64,000 nt of DNA from Alginatibacterium sediminis (GCF_003610775.1 NZ_RAQO01000005.1:463965-527964), one strand, 5' to 3'. Shown: positions 1-9,825, counted from the first letter of the stretch. Notes: generated by a model from the sequence alone, not told the origin. Numbers and translations are program-made.

Positions 1-951
1 TATCCATAAACGTTGCTTTAGCTTTTCGTAAGTATGGTTTAAGAGCTGTAAGCTATTGTTTAAGTTGTTTTTCCAGACGTTGCGGCCATTTATGATGCCG
101 GCGCTAAGGATCCATTGTTCTGGAAGTTGTTCAACAATGCTATCGAGTTGCTTAGGGTTACTGACAAGATCCAAATGAAGACCGTCTATAAGCAATGACT
201 TTATCCATTCGATATTGTTTTCTATGCCTTCAAAGTAAGTTGTAAAAAGCAGCTTAAGCGTGGCTGGTGATTGACTATAGAAGCTCGCAAAGGCTTCTTT
301 CCAAGGCTGTTCGAGCTCTAGACTAGCAATTGGCTCGTCAATTTGTAGCCATTCAATGCCAAGGGCTTCCAGCTTTTCAAATATTTGTCGGTACACAGGA
401 GCAAGCTTAGCCAATAAATCGATAGGATTTACACCGTCGTTAGATTTAGCTAAGTACAGATAACTCAGAGGACCGAGTAAAACCGGTTTTACCTGATAGC
501 CTAAGCTTTGAGCTTCTTCAATTTCGTCAAACAGCTGAGTCCATTGCAACTCAAACTCAGTGGCATTGCTCAGTTCTGGCACAATATAGTGATAGTTTGT
601 ATTAAACCATTTGGTCATATCACTGGCGCCCGCTGCGCAGCATGAACTGCTCACCCCGCGCGCAATGGCAAACATACGCTCTAGTGGGTCTTCAATCGCA
701 GCGTGGCGGCTTGGCGTGTTCCCAACAAGTAGGCTGGTATTGAGCACGTGATCATACCAAGCAAAATCACCAACGGTTACCCAGGTTAAACCGGCTTGAT
801 CTTGGTTTTTCCAATTATCTTGGCGTAGCTGGCTACCAACCTCTGATAGCTCTTGCTTCGTTATCTTGTTAGCCCAATATGCTTCTAACGCAAATTTAAG
901 CTCTCTTTGTGCTCCAATGCGGGGATATCCCAGAATATGAATTTTTGTCAT
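1..951 (-). CDS. metE: Cobalamin-independent methionine synthase, N-terminal part
   Basis: The product transfers a methyl group from 5-methyltetrahydropteroyl-triglutamate to homocysteine in the cytoplasm, the last step of methionine synthesis. Only the first ~317 codons lie in the window; the gene runs off the left edge. Visible family stretches are the start MTKIHILGYPRIG, then VGDFAWYDHVL, EMTKWFNTNYHY-like (DMTKWFNTNYHY), VKPVLLGP, WLQIDEP, LLFTTYFEG and LSAGIINGRNVW, in the order of the MetE N-terminal barrel. The ATG at 951 follows an AGGAGG ribosome site. It is divergent from metR, the usual arrangement for MetR activation. The catalytic zinc ligands of the C-terminal half are outside the window. 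Confidence 0.95.
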   Translation of the reverse strand, partial: MTKIHILGYPRIGAQRELKFALEAYWANKITKQELSEVGSQLRQDNWKNQDQAGLTWVTVGDFAWYDHVLNTSLLVGNTPSRHAAIEDPLERMFAIARGVSSSCCAAGASDMTKWFNTNYHYIVPELSNATEFELQWTQLFDEIEEAQSLGYQVKPVLLGPLSYLYLAKSNDGVNPIDLLAKLAPVYRQIFEKLEALGIEWLQIDEPIASLELEQPWKEAFASFYSQSPATLKLLFTTYFEGIENNIEWIKSLLIDGLHLDLVSNPKQLDSIVEQLPEQWILSAGIINGRNVWKNNLNNSLQLLNHTYEKLKQRLWI

Positions 952-964
952 GTTGCCCTCCTTT

Positions 965-988
965 GGACATCCAGATGTTTACATGGCT
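965..988. promoter_or_regulatory. Possible tandem MetJ boxes before metE
   Basis: Three contiguous 8-mers read GGACATCC, AGATGTTT and ACATGGCT, matching the met-box consensus AGACGTCT at 5, 6 and 5 positions. The middle of the block is also an inverted repeat, ACATC-CA-GATGT. It lies 14 bp before the metE start in the metE-metR gap. Individually weak; support comes from the much better boxes before metK. Confidence 0.4.
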
Positions 989-1058
989 ATAATTCCATTC
1001 TAAGTTGCATTAGTAAATTTCGTTTTTCTCAACAGTAACTTGAAGGAAACTAAAGTTA

Positions 1059-1973
1059 ATGCTTAAGCTCAACCATTTAGCGATGCTTGAAGCGATGTCT
1101 TTATCGCGAAGTCTGGCCGAAACCGCGCAGCGTCTGCACATCAGCCCTTCAGCGTTGTCGCATCAACTCAAAGACTTGGAGAGTTTGCTGGATGCGCCTG
1201 TGTATAAACGTAAAACCAAACCTTTATTATTGAGTGATAAGGGGGAAGTGATTGCAAAGCTGGCTCATCAAGTACTACCGAGTATCCGTGAAACGCAATC
1301 CTTGCTACGCACTACTGTATCGCCAACGAGTTTGAGGATCGGTGCTCGCTGCCACTACTGCTTTGACTGGCTGTTTGCTTGCTTAAGCCCTTTGCAGAAA
1401 CGTTATCCGGAATTAGAAATTCAGTTGCCGCAAGCTAACGATTTTGAACCTCTGCCAAAATTAGTCAGTCAAGATTTAGATATCGTGCTCAGCAGTGAAA
1501 TGGTGTCTATGCAGGGTTTGCAATGCGACGCTTTGTTTGACTTTGAGATGCGGGTATTACTCTCAAGTCACCATCCATTGGCGAGTTTTGAAACTTTGAA
1601 CTTAGAACAACTCAAAGATTACGCAATTTTTTGTTTTCCCGTTGATTGGGCTGATATCGATTTGTTTGTTCAAATGCAAGCTCATGGGATTCAAGCAAAG
1701 CAATGGATTAAGACCAATTCAACCCAGAGCATTTTACAGCGGGTTGCAGCAAGCGAAGGAATTGCCTGTTTGCCGCAATGGAATATTACTCGATTTCAAG
1801 ATTTAGGTTTAGTTACCAGTCGCGCAATTGACTTAAGAGGTGGATCTGAGGAGCTTAAGTCTGGACTTTGGAAGACCTTGTATGCGGTACATCGACAAGC
1901 TGCGAACACAGGGAGTATTGTAGAGCAGGTGAAGCAGTTGCTTTCAAACGCTGAGCCATATTTTGAACGTTGA
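1059..1973 (+). CDS. metR: LysR-type regulator MetR
   Basis: A 304-residue LysR regulator. The N-terminal winged helix-turn-helix (about residues 3-60, with SLAETAQRLHISPSALSHQLKDLE) is followed by the LysR substrate-binding domain. The family of best resemblance is MetR, which uses homocysteine as coactivator and turns on metE. The divergent metE immediately upstream, with 107 bp between start codons, supports the assignment. Start is the ATG at 1059 with AAGGA at 1043-1047. Expected to be cytoplasmic and autoregulated through the shared intergenic region; I did not find a convincing TGAA-N5-TTCA site there. Confidence 0.9.
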   Translation: MLKLNHLAMLEAMSLSRSLAETAQRLHISPSALSHQLKDLESLLDAPVYKRKTKPLLLSDKGEVIAKLAHQVLPSIRETQSLLRTTVSPTSLRIGARCHYCFDWLFACLSPLQKRYPELEIQLPQANDFEPLPKLVSQDLDIVLSSEMVSMQGLQCDALFDFEMRVLLSSHHPLASFETLNLEQLKDYAIFCFPVDWADIDLFVQMQAHGIQAKQWIKTNSTQSILQRVAASEGIACLPQWNITRFQDLGLVTSRAIDLRGGSEELKSGLWKTLYAVHRQAANTGSIVEQVKQLLSNAEPYFER

Positions 1974-1988
1974 ACAAATATAGATGTA

Positions 1989-2016
1989 GCAGTAGCGTAT
2001 TTTGTTACGCTACTGC
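1989..2016. terminator. Bidirectional hairpin between metR and rhlE
   Basis: A perfect 11-bp stem (GCAGTAGCGTA / TACGCTACTGC) with a 6-nt loop sits between the convergent ends of metR and rhlE. No long U tract follows in either direction, so termination strength is uncertain. Confidence 0.55.
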
Positions 2017-2027
2017 AAGACTATAGT

Positions 2028-3380
2028 TTAGGCGTTTCCACTGGTTTTTGGATTTGAGCGGCGACGTCTTCTGTTTTCGTTTGGTTTAGCCGCACCAGTT
2101 TGATTCGGACGTTGGCCTCGGCCCTGGGGTTTATGGCCGTTACTTAGATCTGAACTACGCTGGCCATCACGATGGCCTTCTTTCGCATCGTTGTGTTTCT
2201 TAGGACGCTTATGCTTAGGCGCTTTAAGAGTTGAAACCGGTAGTGGGTTCTGAGCTTTAAAGCCTTCAACTTCTCTGCGTTCTAGTAACTGCTGGGTTAA
2301 GCGTTCGATATCACTTAGCTGTTTCGCTTCGTCTTGGCTTACTAATGACACTGCTTGCCCAGTTGAGCCAGCTCGGCCGGTTCGACCGATACGGTGGACG
2401 TAGTCTTCGGCAACGTTTGGTAAGTCGAAATTGACCACTTGTGGCAACTGGTCAATATCGAGACCCCTCGCTGCAATGTCGGTAGCAACCAATACTTGAA
2501 CGCTGCCACTTTTGAAATCTGCCAGAGCGCGAGTTCGAGCACCTTGACTCTTATTGCCGTGAATAGCGGCGGCGTTGATATTAGATTTTTCTAGGTGCTG
2601 CGCCAATTTGTTAGCGCCATGCTTAGTGCGTGTAAACACTAACACTTGTTGCCAGTTTTGGTCTTTAATCAAATGAACCAATAGACGCGATTTAGCGTTC
2701 TTATCAACCGGCACCAGCCATTGGGTTACGCTTTTGGCTGCAGCATTTCTAGGTGTGACTGAAATTTCTACTGGAGAGTTTACTAGGTTACGTGCAAGTT
2801 CGCGGATTTCTTCTGAGAATGTCGCTGAGAACAACAGATTTTGGCGTTGTTTTGGCAGTAGCGCGATTACTTTTTTAATATCGTGGATAAAACCCATATC
2901 CAGCATTCGGTCAGCTTCATCAAGGACTAGAATCTCAAGCTGTGAAAATCGGACCGCATTTTGGCGATACAGGTCAAGTAGACGACCTGGTGTCGCAACT
3001 AAGACATCGACGCCTTTGCGAAGTTTCATCATCTGAGGATTGATACCAACCCCGCCAAATACAACCGCAGAACTCATGGGAAGATTTTTACCATAGGTTG
3101 CAACGCTTTCACCCACTTGTGCAGCTAGCTCTCGGGTTGGTGTTAGGACTAGAGCTCGAACCTGGTTACCACGGGCACGTTGGCCAGAAGACAATCGTTC
3201 CAAAATTGGAAGCGTAAATCCTGCTGTTTTACCGGTGCCGGTTTGAGCTGCCGCCATAACATCTTTGCCTTCCAGTACCGCTGGAATAGCTTGCTCTTGA
3301 ATAGGAGTGGGTTGGTCGTAACCCTGTTCATTCACAGCGTCAAGGATCGGGGCAGATAGGCCAAGTTCAGAGAAGTACAT
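2028..3380 (-). CDS. rhlE: DEAD-box ATP-dependent RNA helicase RhlE-like
   Basis: A 450-residue cytoplasmic RNA helicase for ribosome assembly and RNA remodelling. The Q motif (residues ~22-29, TPIQEQAI), motif I AQTGTGKT, Ia [18 protein letters not shown] (DEAD), [17 protein letters not shown] and [10 protein letters not shown] are all present. A basic, disordered tail rich in Arg, Lys and Asn follows residue ~390, as in RhlE. It lacks the DbpA or SrmB C-terminal domains. A second DEAD-box protein is at 35619-36965. Start is the ATG at 3380. Confidence 0.9.
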   Translation of the reverse strand: MYFSELGLSAPILDAVNEQGYDQPTPIQEQAIPAVLEGKDVMAAAQTGTGKTAGFTLPILERLSSGQRARGNQVRALVLTPTRELAAQVGESVATYGKNLPMSSAVVFGGVGINPQMMKLRKGVDVLVATPGRLLDLYRQNAVRFSQLEILVLDEADRMLDMGFIHDIKKVIALLPKQRQNLLFSATFSEEIRELARNLVNSPVEISVTPRNAAAKSVTQWLVPVDKNAKSRLLVHLIKDQNWQQVLVFTRTKHGANKLAQHLEKSNINAAAIHGNKSQGARTRALADFKSGSVQVLVATDIAARGLDIDQLPQVVNFDLPNVAEDYVHRIGRTGRAGSTGQAVSLVSQDEAKQLSDIERLTQQLLERREVEGFKAQNPLPVSTLKAPKHKRPKKHNDAKEGHRDGQRSSDLSNGHKPQGRGQRPNQTGAAKPNENRRRRRSNPKTSGNA

Positions 3381-3549
3381 ATTGAGCTCTCAGTTGGGCA
3401 CCGTCTAATTATTGCCGATGCTTGAAAATAGCTGCGCAGATTACCTTAAATAGAGCTAAATCCCTAACTAAATGCAAAATAATCGCATTTCATTTCGCAA
3501 TATCTAGCATTTGGCACTAGGTTTAAAGTAACTACAAAGGATAATCTAT

Positions 3550-4218
3550 ATGCGACATGGATGTTTGCTAGTATGGATAAGTGTATGTTTGTGCGTTATG
3601 AACCCAGCGTTTGCCCAAACCAAACTAAGATTTACCATTTCTCCTGCGGCTAAGTATTTACCCCAACAAATTGCCAAAGCTGAGCTTGCGATTACTCAGG
3701 CTGGTTTCACCAGTGAAATTGTCGAACTTCCGGCGCGGCAAGCCTTAAGCTACGTGCTAAAGGGGCAATTCGATGGGTCGTTAATGCGTCATCCAGAGGC
3801 ACAGCCGGTTAAGAGTGAGTTAGTTCAAGTTCCAGATCCCATCGACCAAATTGACTATTGGATGGCAACTCGAAGCGGTAGAACCTGTCCAAAGAATAAG
3901 ACTGAATTGTGGGCAAATTGGCGTCCTATTTCAGTGCGCGGAATTCTTATATTTGAAGCTATTTTCAAACCGTCTCAACTACCAGCTATTGAAGTCGAAA
4001 CGGTTCGGGATGCCTTCGCTAGTTTATTGACAAACAAAGGTGATTTTATAGCGCTACCAAAAACCTTTGAATTGGAATCCCTGAAGCATTTAGACAATGC
4101 ACTGCAATTTTGTTTTAGCGAAGCCATCTATAGCAGCCCGCTATACATCTACTTGCATCCTCGGCATCGAGAAATTGCGGTTTTAATTGCAGCCCAATTA
4201 AAACTGATAAAACCTTAA
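3550..4218 (+). CDS. Small periplasmic solute-binding-like protein
   Basis: A 222-residue protein with a signal peptide ending near residue 23 (NPAFA-Q). The mature part begins LRFTISPAAKYLPQQIAKAE and contains ARQALSYVLKGQFDGSLMRHPE. This layout is typical of the short type-2 periplasmic-binding proteins related to the extracellular domain of amino-acid ABC transporters (SBP_bac_3). No permease or ATPase is adjacent, so it may act as a stand-alone sensor or binding protein; ligand unknown. Start ATG has AAAGGA 10-15 nt upstream. AsmA follows 72 bp downstream on the same strand. Confidence 0.65.
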   Translation: MRHGCLLVWISVCLCVMNPAFAQTKLRFTISPAAKYLPQQIAKAELAITQAGFTSEIVELPARQALSYVLKGQFDGSLMRHPEAQPVKSELVQVPDPIDQIDYWMATRSGRTCPKNKTELWANWRPISVRGILIFEAIFKPSQLPAIEVETVRDAFASLLTNKGDFIALPKTFELESLKHLDNALQFCFSEAIYSSPLYIYLHPRHREIAVLIAAQLKLIKP

Positions 4219-4290
4219 ATATAAATGTCTTAAGTGGCTATACTGGAGGTAATACTAGTACTGGCAACCTGGTTACGGAGTGTCTGACAA

Positions 4291-7200
4291 TTGAAAGTCT
4301 TGGGTCGTATAATATTTGTCTTATTACTAATCGTGATACTTTTGGCGCTTAGCTTGTTGGTAGGCATTCGCGTTAACCTAGAACAAAACCGCACGTTTAT
4401 AACTGATCTGGTTGCAGATACGCTTGGTATCGAACTTGTTATAAACGGAGATATTGAACTTAACTTGTCCCTAAGCCCCTCTTTTTTAATCAGTAAGGTT
4501 CAAATCCCTAATCCAGATGCGTGGCCATATAGCAATCTACTTAGCGTGGATCGTGTACAAGCAAAACTATCTGTATTGCCATTTTTACAAAAAGTAATTG
4601 ATATCGATCTCATCGAACTTGAGGGTCTTAGTATAGATGTAATTCACGAAAGTGATGGTACAAGTAATCTAGATGTATGGCTCGCTGGCCTGAACAACAA
4701 ACAATCCAAAAGTGTTGAAGCTTCCAAACAAACTCAATCATCAATTAATGAACGTGAAGAATTAGCCCAATGGGCCCTTAGCTTTGATTACGATATTGAT
4801 ATTAAAGAGCATATTCAGGCAACCGCCGTTGCAATTACTTATCGTGATGTCGACGCAGATGCCGTTGTTGATTGGCGGTTAAACCAGCTCACTTTAATTG
4901 CTATCGACTCCAATGAAGTTGAACTTAGCGCTGAAGGTAGCATGTTGGGCGAGAGCTATTCGTTAGACGCCGTTTGGCATCTAAACGCCTTGTTACACGG
5001 CCAAGCGAGTCATATTAGTGCTAATTTTAAAGTGGCTGATGCCACGCTTAGTATCAGTGGGGATTTAGCGCTAGATGCTCGCCAGCAATCGACTTTGGAT
5101 CTTGTACTGGATTGGCCGGAGCAAGACTCGTTGATTCGCATATTGGGTCCTCAATTTGAGCCCCTCTCACCGCTCAATATCTCAGGCAAGCTACTCTACA
5201 AACCAGGGACTATTGCACTACCTTCAGTTGATGCGATATTTGGTTTAGCAACCGCCAAAGGGGAAATGAGCTTAAGTAGAGGAAAAGTACCTAAAGTTAC
5301 TGGGCATTTGAATGTTGACCGGATTGATGTCTCTCACTGGTTACAAGGTGGCAGCGTAGACCAAGCGGCTTCCCAAAAGGAAAGGATTTCTTCGACAGCT
5401 AAGACAGAGCAACAAACACCAGTATTACAAATATTGAAGTCATCGCTAGAGAAAAGTGATTTAGACATCAAGTTCGAATTGGGTGAGTTACTGGGGCTTG
5501 GATTTGAAACCAAACAGCTATCTCTGGCTGCGATGGTCAAAGATGGTAAATTGGTAGCGCCTTCGACAGTTACCATTGAAGGTGTCACCTTCAATGGTAT
5601 TGTCAAAGCGCAAGGCGGAAGCAACGATGTGGATGCGCAAGTGCGCCTGTTTACCAACGATGCAGATCTAAGCAAAATGGTTAGTAAACTGGATCTGCTC
5701 GCTAGTGAAGGGGATAGTATTCAACTGGCGAGTAGCGAATTTTTGATGAATCTAAAGGGCCAAAATTTACAAGAAATTGTGGGTGAAGCGCATCTTGAAT
5801 TTCATGCCATTGACGGACTGCTGCAATTTGCATCGGGCACCAAAATGCAGCTTCACAACGTTGACCTCATTAGTGACCCTAAAGATAATTTTAGTGCCCA
5901 AATTGATGGAGATATCCTAGGTATTCCTTTAAGTGTTGCGATGCAAAGTCCCGCACTACAGAAAATTCAAAATGAACGTTGGCTGTTAGATATACAAATG
6001 ATGTCGCCGGCATTTGAACTTAGTGGGGAAGTTGAGCTTCCTGAGGGTGATTGGAACAACTCAGCCCGAGTTAACATGGAGCTCAGTTCACAAAATGTTG
6101 GCGCCTTATCTGCTTGGTTGGGGATCAATCCAGAATACAATTCCAAATTTGAGTTCTCCGCCAATTACCAGCTCGAGCCAGGCAAGCTAAATATCGATAT
6201 TGAACGCTTCCAGCTTGGTGATAATCAGGGACAGCTAACGTGGCTTTGGGATGCTAGTTCTCAAGATAACGACATACCCGATGTCACTGTTGATGCGGAC
6301 TTCTCATTTATTGATATCGACCAATTGATGGGATTAATGCCAGCTGAAGATCCTGAGCAATCCGAGGCCGCGGCAGCTTCGCAAGCGAATTCTCCAAAAG
6401 CCGGGACACTGCAAATCCCACTATTACCCAATGGATTGTATCTTGGCGACTTAGATTTGAAGCTTAAGCTCGACAGGCTGCTGGTTTCTGGTCAAAGCCT
6501 TGAACAACTAAATTTGCAGGCAAAAGCGCGCGAAGGGTGGATGCAAAAATCACCTTTTAGTTTGGAGTATTTAGGTTCTGCTTATGCCGGAGAATTTGCA
6601 TTTGATTTACGCGAATCACCGCTGAAAATGGCAGTGCAATTGCAGTCCCAGCAACTGAACCTTGGGTACGCCTTGTCAAAGTTAGATTTAGTTGCTGATC
6701 TAGATATGGTGATCGACCGTGCATCCTTGCGTGTCATTCTAACCGGGGACAATCTAAAAGAATTAATCTTAAATACAGAGTTTGATTTAGCCATGAACGG
6801 TGGCTATTGGGTTCTCGTAGATCAAAATACAGGTGCGCAAGCTAGGCTAAGTATTGATAACGGCAGCTTGAAAATTGCACCGAGCAGCCCATTACGTTTA
6901 AACCTTGATGGAAAAATTCAGGACTCAAATTACAACGTTGCACTTCAAAGTCTAAACTTAACGCAGCTTTCACAGCAACCCAAATCACTACCTTTATCGT
7001 TGATAGCCAATCTAGACGATGTGAAAATTGAGGCAAGCGCACAATTAGAACGACCCATAAGAGCCGATGCGATGAGCCTAAGCTATAAACTTGAAGCCCC
7101 ACGGATGAACAGTTTAGATCACCTACACCCTTTCCAATTGCCCCCCTTTGGCCCTTTAAAATCCAGCGGAACATTCGAATTAACCGCGCAAGGTTACGAA

Positions 7201-8262
7201 ATCAAAGACTTTCAATTTAGTGTCGATGAGAGTCGTTTGCTTGGAAATGCCACATTGCGCACGGATTTGGCTGTTCCAGAACTGTTCGTTGGATTAGATG
7301 CTCAATATATTCAGCTAGATGATTTTGAATTTGGCGATTGGCGTCCACTAGATGTTCCCTCAGTAGCTGTTGAAGAGCAGGTTGACATTGAAACTAGCCA
7401 AGAAGTTTTGGTCGATGACACAATTAAAGATCGGCTCGCAGCCATCAATGCACAGCTGGAAGTCAATGTCGCTAAAGTTGAAGTTGGCACTGAGCACCTA
7501 GGGGCCGGACAGTTAAAATGGCAACTCTTGGATTCTAAGATGGACTTACATCGCCTATACGTAGAGTTACCAGGGGGAGAAGTCGAGCTCAGCGCTGGCG
7601 TTAAACCAAGCAGTCAAGGCTTCGATAGTTACCTAAAAGCAGACATAGAAAAATTTGATTACGGTTTATTAGCTCGCAAGCTAAAGCCAACAACGCAAAT
7701 GGCGGGATTGCTTGACCTTAAACTTGATTTGTTGTCTTCCACTCAAGATGTATATGGATTATTGTCTGGTGCGTCGGGTCAATTAGGTTTTGCTGTTTGG
7801 CCAGAAAATTTTGAAGCTGGAGTGATTGATTTATGGGCTGTCTCATTGGTTTCGGCTGTTATGCCAAAAATGGATACCGACATCAGTCTTGTTAATTGCG
7901 TGGTGGCTAGTTTCGACATGAGTGATGGCTTAATGCGACAAGATGTACTGCTAGCAGATACATCCAAAATTAGAATACTAGGTGAGAGTACCATCGACTT
8001 TAAAGCGCAAGAGTTGGCACTTCGATTAGCCCCCAAGCCAAAAACGGCGCAAATATTTAATCTGCAAACTCCGGTCAGCGTGTCCGGAAGTTTTGAAGAC
8101 TTTAAGATTGGAGTTGCCAGTGGCGGTCTAATCGGTACCACACTGCGCTTTATTACTAGCCCAGTGGTTGCTCCGCTAAGCTGGATCTTTACAGCGCCCT
8201 TGGAACAAGATGGCTCTCAATTATGCCAGCAAGTCTGGCAAGCTAGCCTCGTTACCAACTAA
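4291..8262 (+). CDS. AsmA-family inner-membrane/periplasmic protein
   Basis: A 1323-residue protein with one N-terminal membrane anchor (residues ~5-27) and a long periplasmic beta-rich body. The N-terminal AsmA signature is visible (DIELNLSLSPSFLISKVQIPNP, then LLSVDRVQAKLSVLPFL), as is the C-terminal AsmA-like region (residues ~1130-1290, with GASGQLGFAVWPENFEAGVID). Family members are bridge-like lipid-transfer or outer-membrane assembly proteins. At 1323 residues it is about twice E. coli AsmA and closer to the YhdP/TamB size class. The start is a TTG at 4291 with GGAG at 4277-4280; no ATG fits near the membrane helix. Confidence 0.85.
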   Translation: MKVLGRIIFVLLLIVILLALSLLVGIRVNLEQNRTFITDLVADTLGIELVINGDIELNLSLSPSFLISKVQIPNPDAWPYSNLLSVDRVQAKLSVLPFLQKVIDIDLIELEGLSIDVIHESDGTSNLDVWLAGLNNKQSKSVEASKQTQSSINEREELAQWALSFDYDIDIKEHIQATAVAITYRDVDADAVVDWRLNQLTLIAIDSNEVELSAEGSMLGESYSLDAVWHLNALLHGQASHISANFKVADATLSISGDLALDARQQSTLDLVLDWPEQDSLIRILGPQFEPLSPLNISGKLLYKPGTIALPSVDAIFGLATAKGEMSLSRGKVPKVTGHLNVDRIDVSHWLQGGSVDQAASQKERISSTAKTEQQTPVLQILKSSLEKSDLDIKFELGELLGLGFETKQLSLAAMVKDGKLVAPSTVTIEGVTFNGIVKAQGGSNDVDAQVRLFTNDADLSKMVSKLDLLASEGDSIQLASSEFLMNLKGQNLQEIVGEAHLEFHAIDGLLQFASGTKMQLHNVDLISDPKDNFSAQIDGDILGIPLSVAMQSPALQKIQNERWLLDIQMMSPAFELSGEVELPEGDWNNSARVNMELSSQNVGALSAWLGINPEYNSKFEFSANYQLEPGKLNIDIERFQLGDNQGQLTWLWDASSQDNDIPDVTVDADFSFIDIDQLMGLMPAEDPEQSEAAAASQANSPKAGTLQIPLLPNGLYLGDLDLKLKLDRLLVSGQSLEQLNLQAKAREGWMQKSPFSLEYLGSAYAGEFAFDLRESPLKMAVQLQSQQLNLGYALSKLDLVADLDMVIDRASLRVILTGDNLKELILNTEFDLAMNGGYWVLVDQNTGAQARLSIDNGSLKIAPSSPLRLNLDGKIQDSNYNVALQSLNLTQLSQQPKSLPLSLIANLDDVKIEASAQLERPIRADAMSLSYKLEAPRMNSLDHLHPFQLPPFGPLKSSGTFELTAQGYEIKDFQFSVDESRLLGNATLRTDLAVPELFVGLDAQYIQLDDFEFGDWRPLDVPSVAVEEQVDIETSQEVLVDDTIKDRLAAINAQLEVNVAKVEVGTEHLGAGQLKWQLLDSKMDLHRLYVELPGGEVELSAGVKPSSQGFDSYLKADIEKFDYGLLARKLKPTTQMAGLLDLKLDLLSSTQDVYGLLSGASGQLGFAVWPENFEAGVIDLWAVSLVSAVMPKMDTDISLVNCVVASFDMSDGLMRQDVLLADTSKIRILGESTIDFKAQELALRLAPKPKTAQIFNLQTPVSVSGSFEDFKIGVASGGLIGTTLRFITSPVVAPLSWIFTAPLEQDGSQLCQQVWQASLVTN

Positions 8263-8287
8263 TCTAGCTTTGGTTCAACAGTGCTGC

Positions 8288-8790
8288 TTACAATAGCCCG
8301 AAATCGATACAGCGCTGCTTCACAACCTTGTTGGCATTGTGTTGTAGTTTCTCTATACGCTGTGCTCGTTGACACTCAAAGGCATTAACAGGGTGTTGTT
8401 TATCCCAAGCACTCATCAGCTGTTGTTGTTGGCGACTCATCGAAAAATGCGGATAGCTTTGTTCCATATACAGGTAAGTCCGTGCGATCACACCCCGGGC
8501 GTGCGACGGCGGCTCAGCTTTTCGTGAGCGTATTTTCATCTGACAACTACCAAAACTAGCGCTTGCTTTAGCGTCCATCATCACAAAGTTGTAATTGCTA
8601 CGGAGTGCATTAACAGCGCCGATGGCGGGAAATAAGTTGTGCATATCAGCCTGCATCAACCTGAACTCTAAATTTACTTTTTCGGCACACTTTCGACCTT
8701 TGAAACTCCGACCTTTGCTATCGACGCATTGGGGGTGACCTTCGCGCCATTCCTCGAAACTTCGGCCAAAGTTTTCTGCTGGTACGACGT
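8288..8790 (-). pseudogene. endA: Endonuclease I (EndA/Dns type), 3' part, disrupted
   Basis: Reading the minus strand from 8790 gives HVVPAENFGRSFEEWREGHP, then CVDSKGRSFKGRKC, MQADMHNLFPAIGAVN and ARGVIARTYLYMEQSYP, ending at 8288. This is the C-terminal two thirds of secreted endonuclease I. It has no start or signal peptide, because an in-frame TAA and the integrative element precede HVVPA. The missing N-terminal third, ending in RIEWEH, lies at 31054-31323 on the other side of the element. Joining the two restores the family motif RIEWEHVVPA. The longest remaining reading frame from an ATG starts at 8659 and would lack the catalytic histidine. Confidence 0.9.
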
Positions 8791-8814
8791 GTTATGAATA
8801 CCTAAAAGTGTAAC
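8791..8814 (+). repeat. Left terminal inverted repeat of the integrative element
   Basis: Reads GTTATGAATACC at 8791-8802, followed by GTGTAAC ending at 8814. The right end, read inward on the minus strand, has TTATAAATACC and a TGTAAC at nearly the same distance. This is the likely recombinase core and arm site. Confidence 0.7.
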
Positions 8815-8987
8815 TTCATTCTTAGTGGTCAATATTAACTGTTGTAGAGGTGATTCGTTGCAAACTCATTTCTGCCTTTTTTTGAGAGTATTACGATTTA
8901 TCAGCTCGCTAATCATTATTTGACCTAATTTTCTTAATGTAGGTATGGTGTATAAGACTTATCACATAAATTTAGGCGGAGTTTAAG

Positions 8988-9194
8988 GTGAATCGAGAAA
9001 ACAAAAAGAATTTTGACAAAGTATTTCAGACTGCGCTGGCACTATTTGGAAATGAAGAGGCCGTTAATCACTGGCTTAAGCACCCAGTTAGAGGACTTGG
9101 TAACAAACGGCCTATTGATATGCTTTCGACAGCCGAAGATACTAAGGCTGTACTTAATTTGATCGGCCGTTTAGAGCATGGGGTGTTTTCGTGA
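8988..9194 (+). CDS. Short DUF2384 (MbcA/ParS/Xre antitoxin C-terminal) protein
   Basis: A 68-residue protein made only of the antitoxin/toxin-binding module found at the C terminus of Xre/MbcA/ParS antitoxins. Visible are ALALFGNEEAVNHWLKHPVR, GLGNKRPIDML and IGRLEHGVFS, matching the family pattern of FG-x-W-L-x-P-L-G-x-P-L-L-x-I-x-G. There is no DNA-binding N-terminal domain and no RES toxin next to it. A protein of exactly the same length and fold is at 16608-16814. Start is a GTG at 8988; the ribosome site GGCGGA lies at 8976-8981. It could be an orphan antitoxin against a toxin elsewhere. Confidence 0.7.
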   Translation: MNRENKKNFDKVFQTALALFGNEEAVNHWLKHPVRGLGNKRPIDMLSTAEDTKAVLNLIGRLEHGVFS

Positions 9195-9280
9195 CCTTTT
9201 TTGCAGCAAGCTTTTGCCCCAAAATGCTTTAGGCCTTCTTGCTAACAGCAAAATTTCCTACTGCTCTTTCCATACCAAAA

Positions 9281-9463
9281 CTAATGGTTTTGAGTCAGAT
9301 TTCCATGCCAAATATAATCGCCGCTAGAATTAAGGCTGCTTGTCGTGGAAATAAAAATACGTTTGATCCAATGCCAATAGGTTTGTTCGGTACGAATACT
9401 GTAATGATGTTGATAAATCGTATTTCTGAAACGCTGTTGGAGTCGCAGAGGTGATTTTGTCAT
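9281..9463 (-). pseudogene. intI: Truncated integron integrase intI (platform A)
   Basis: The minus-strand frame begins MTKSPLRLQQRFRNTIYQHH and continues YSIRTEQTYWHWIKRIFI. This is the N-terminal SAM-like DNA-binding segment of IntI (compare IntI1, which has HYSLRTEQAYVNWVRAFI). Homology ends near residue 39; the frame then runs through unrelated sequence to a stop at 9281. The whole catalytic domain (R-H-R-H-Y) is gone. A LexA box lies just upstream, and attI and cassettes are divergent, which is the normal integron layout. The downstream 80 bp (9214-9292) is shared with platform B (20051-20131), so both lost intI but kept its 3' flank. Confidence 0.85.
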
Positions 9464-9479
9464 GCTGCGCACTTTTAAA

Positions 9480-9495
9480 CTGTTTATATATACAG
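9480..9495. promoter_or_regulatory. LexA (SOS) box of platform A integrase promoter
   Basis: CTGTTTATATATACAG is a full match to CTGT-N8-ACAG with an AT-rich centre, 16 bp before the intI ATG (9463, minus strand). SOS control of intI through such a box is established for many integrons. Confidence 0.85.
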
Positions 9496-9648
9496 TATTT
9501 GTAATTTCGTATGCTTCTTTTGTCAAAGTAATCAACAGAAAAATAGGTACAGCTATTGATTGATTATTGATAAAGAGTGAAAGTAGACAATAGCTTAAGA
9601 TAAAAGACACGCTGATGGGATAAATGTACGTCACATAACATTTTCGGT

Positions 9649-9708
9649 GATAGGAAGCGTGCACATTGAATGGGATAGGAAGCACGTGCTTCCTACTTAG
9701 CGTTAACT
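9649..9708 (+). other. attI-like recombination site, platform A
   Basis: Two direct repeats GATAGGAAGC (9649-9658 and 9674-9683, 25 bp apart) are followed by an 18-bp palindrome AGGAAGCACGTGCTTCCT (9677-9694) and the crossover box GTTAACT (9702-9708). Position between the intI promoter and the first cassette identifies it as attI. The same architecture with altered bases is at 20375-20434. Confidence 0.75.
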
Positions 9709-9722
9709 GCCTTTTAAAAATT

Positions 9723-9812
9723 GGTGCTGTGGTCTAATTGGAAAAGATACCTGTCGATTACTTTTTTATATTAAAGCAGGAGATTGAGGTTCGAGTCCTC
9801 ACGGCACCACCA
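9723..9812 (+). tRNA. tRNA-like gene with a 21-nt anticodon loop
   Basis: All parts of a tRNA fold are present. The acceptor stem is GGTGCTG (9723-9729) with CGGCACC (9802-9808), then discriminator A and encoded CCA (9810-9812). The D stem is GTCT/AGAT around AATTGGAAA. The T arm is TGAGG-TTCGAGT-CCTCA (9785-9801). The anticodon stem is CCTGT (9750-9754) with GCAGG (9776-9780). The loop between its arms is 21 nt instead of 7, U-rich, with no U33 at the normal place, so I cannot assign an anticodon. It lies 15 nt after the attI crossover and 13 nt before a HEPN-motif gene, inside one cassette. It may be a decoy, an interrupted tRNA or a decayed gene. Confidence 0.75.
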
Positions 9813-9825
9813 ATTAAGGATAATT

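Noticed and set aside
9239..9454. 71-residue plus-strand frame
   Set aside because: It is antisense to the intI remnant, which has clear IntI homology.
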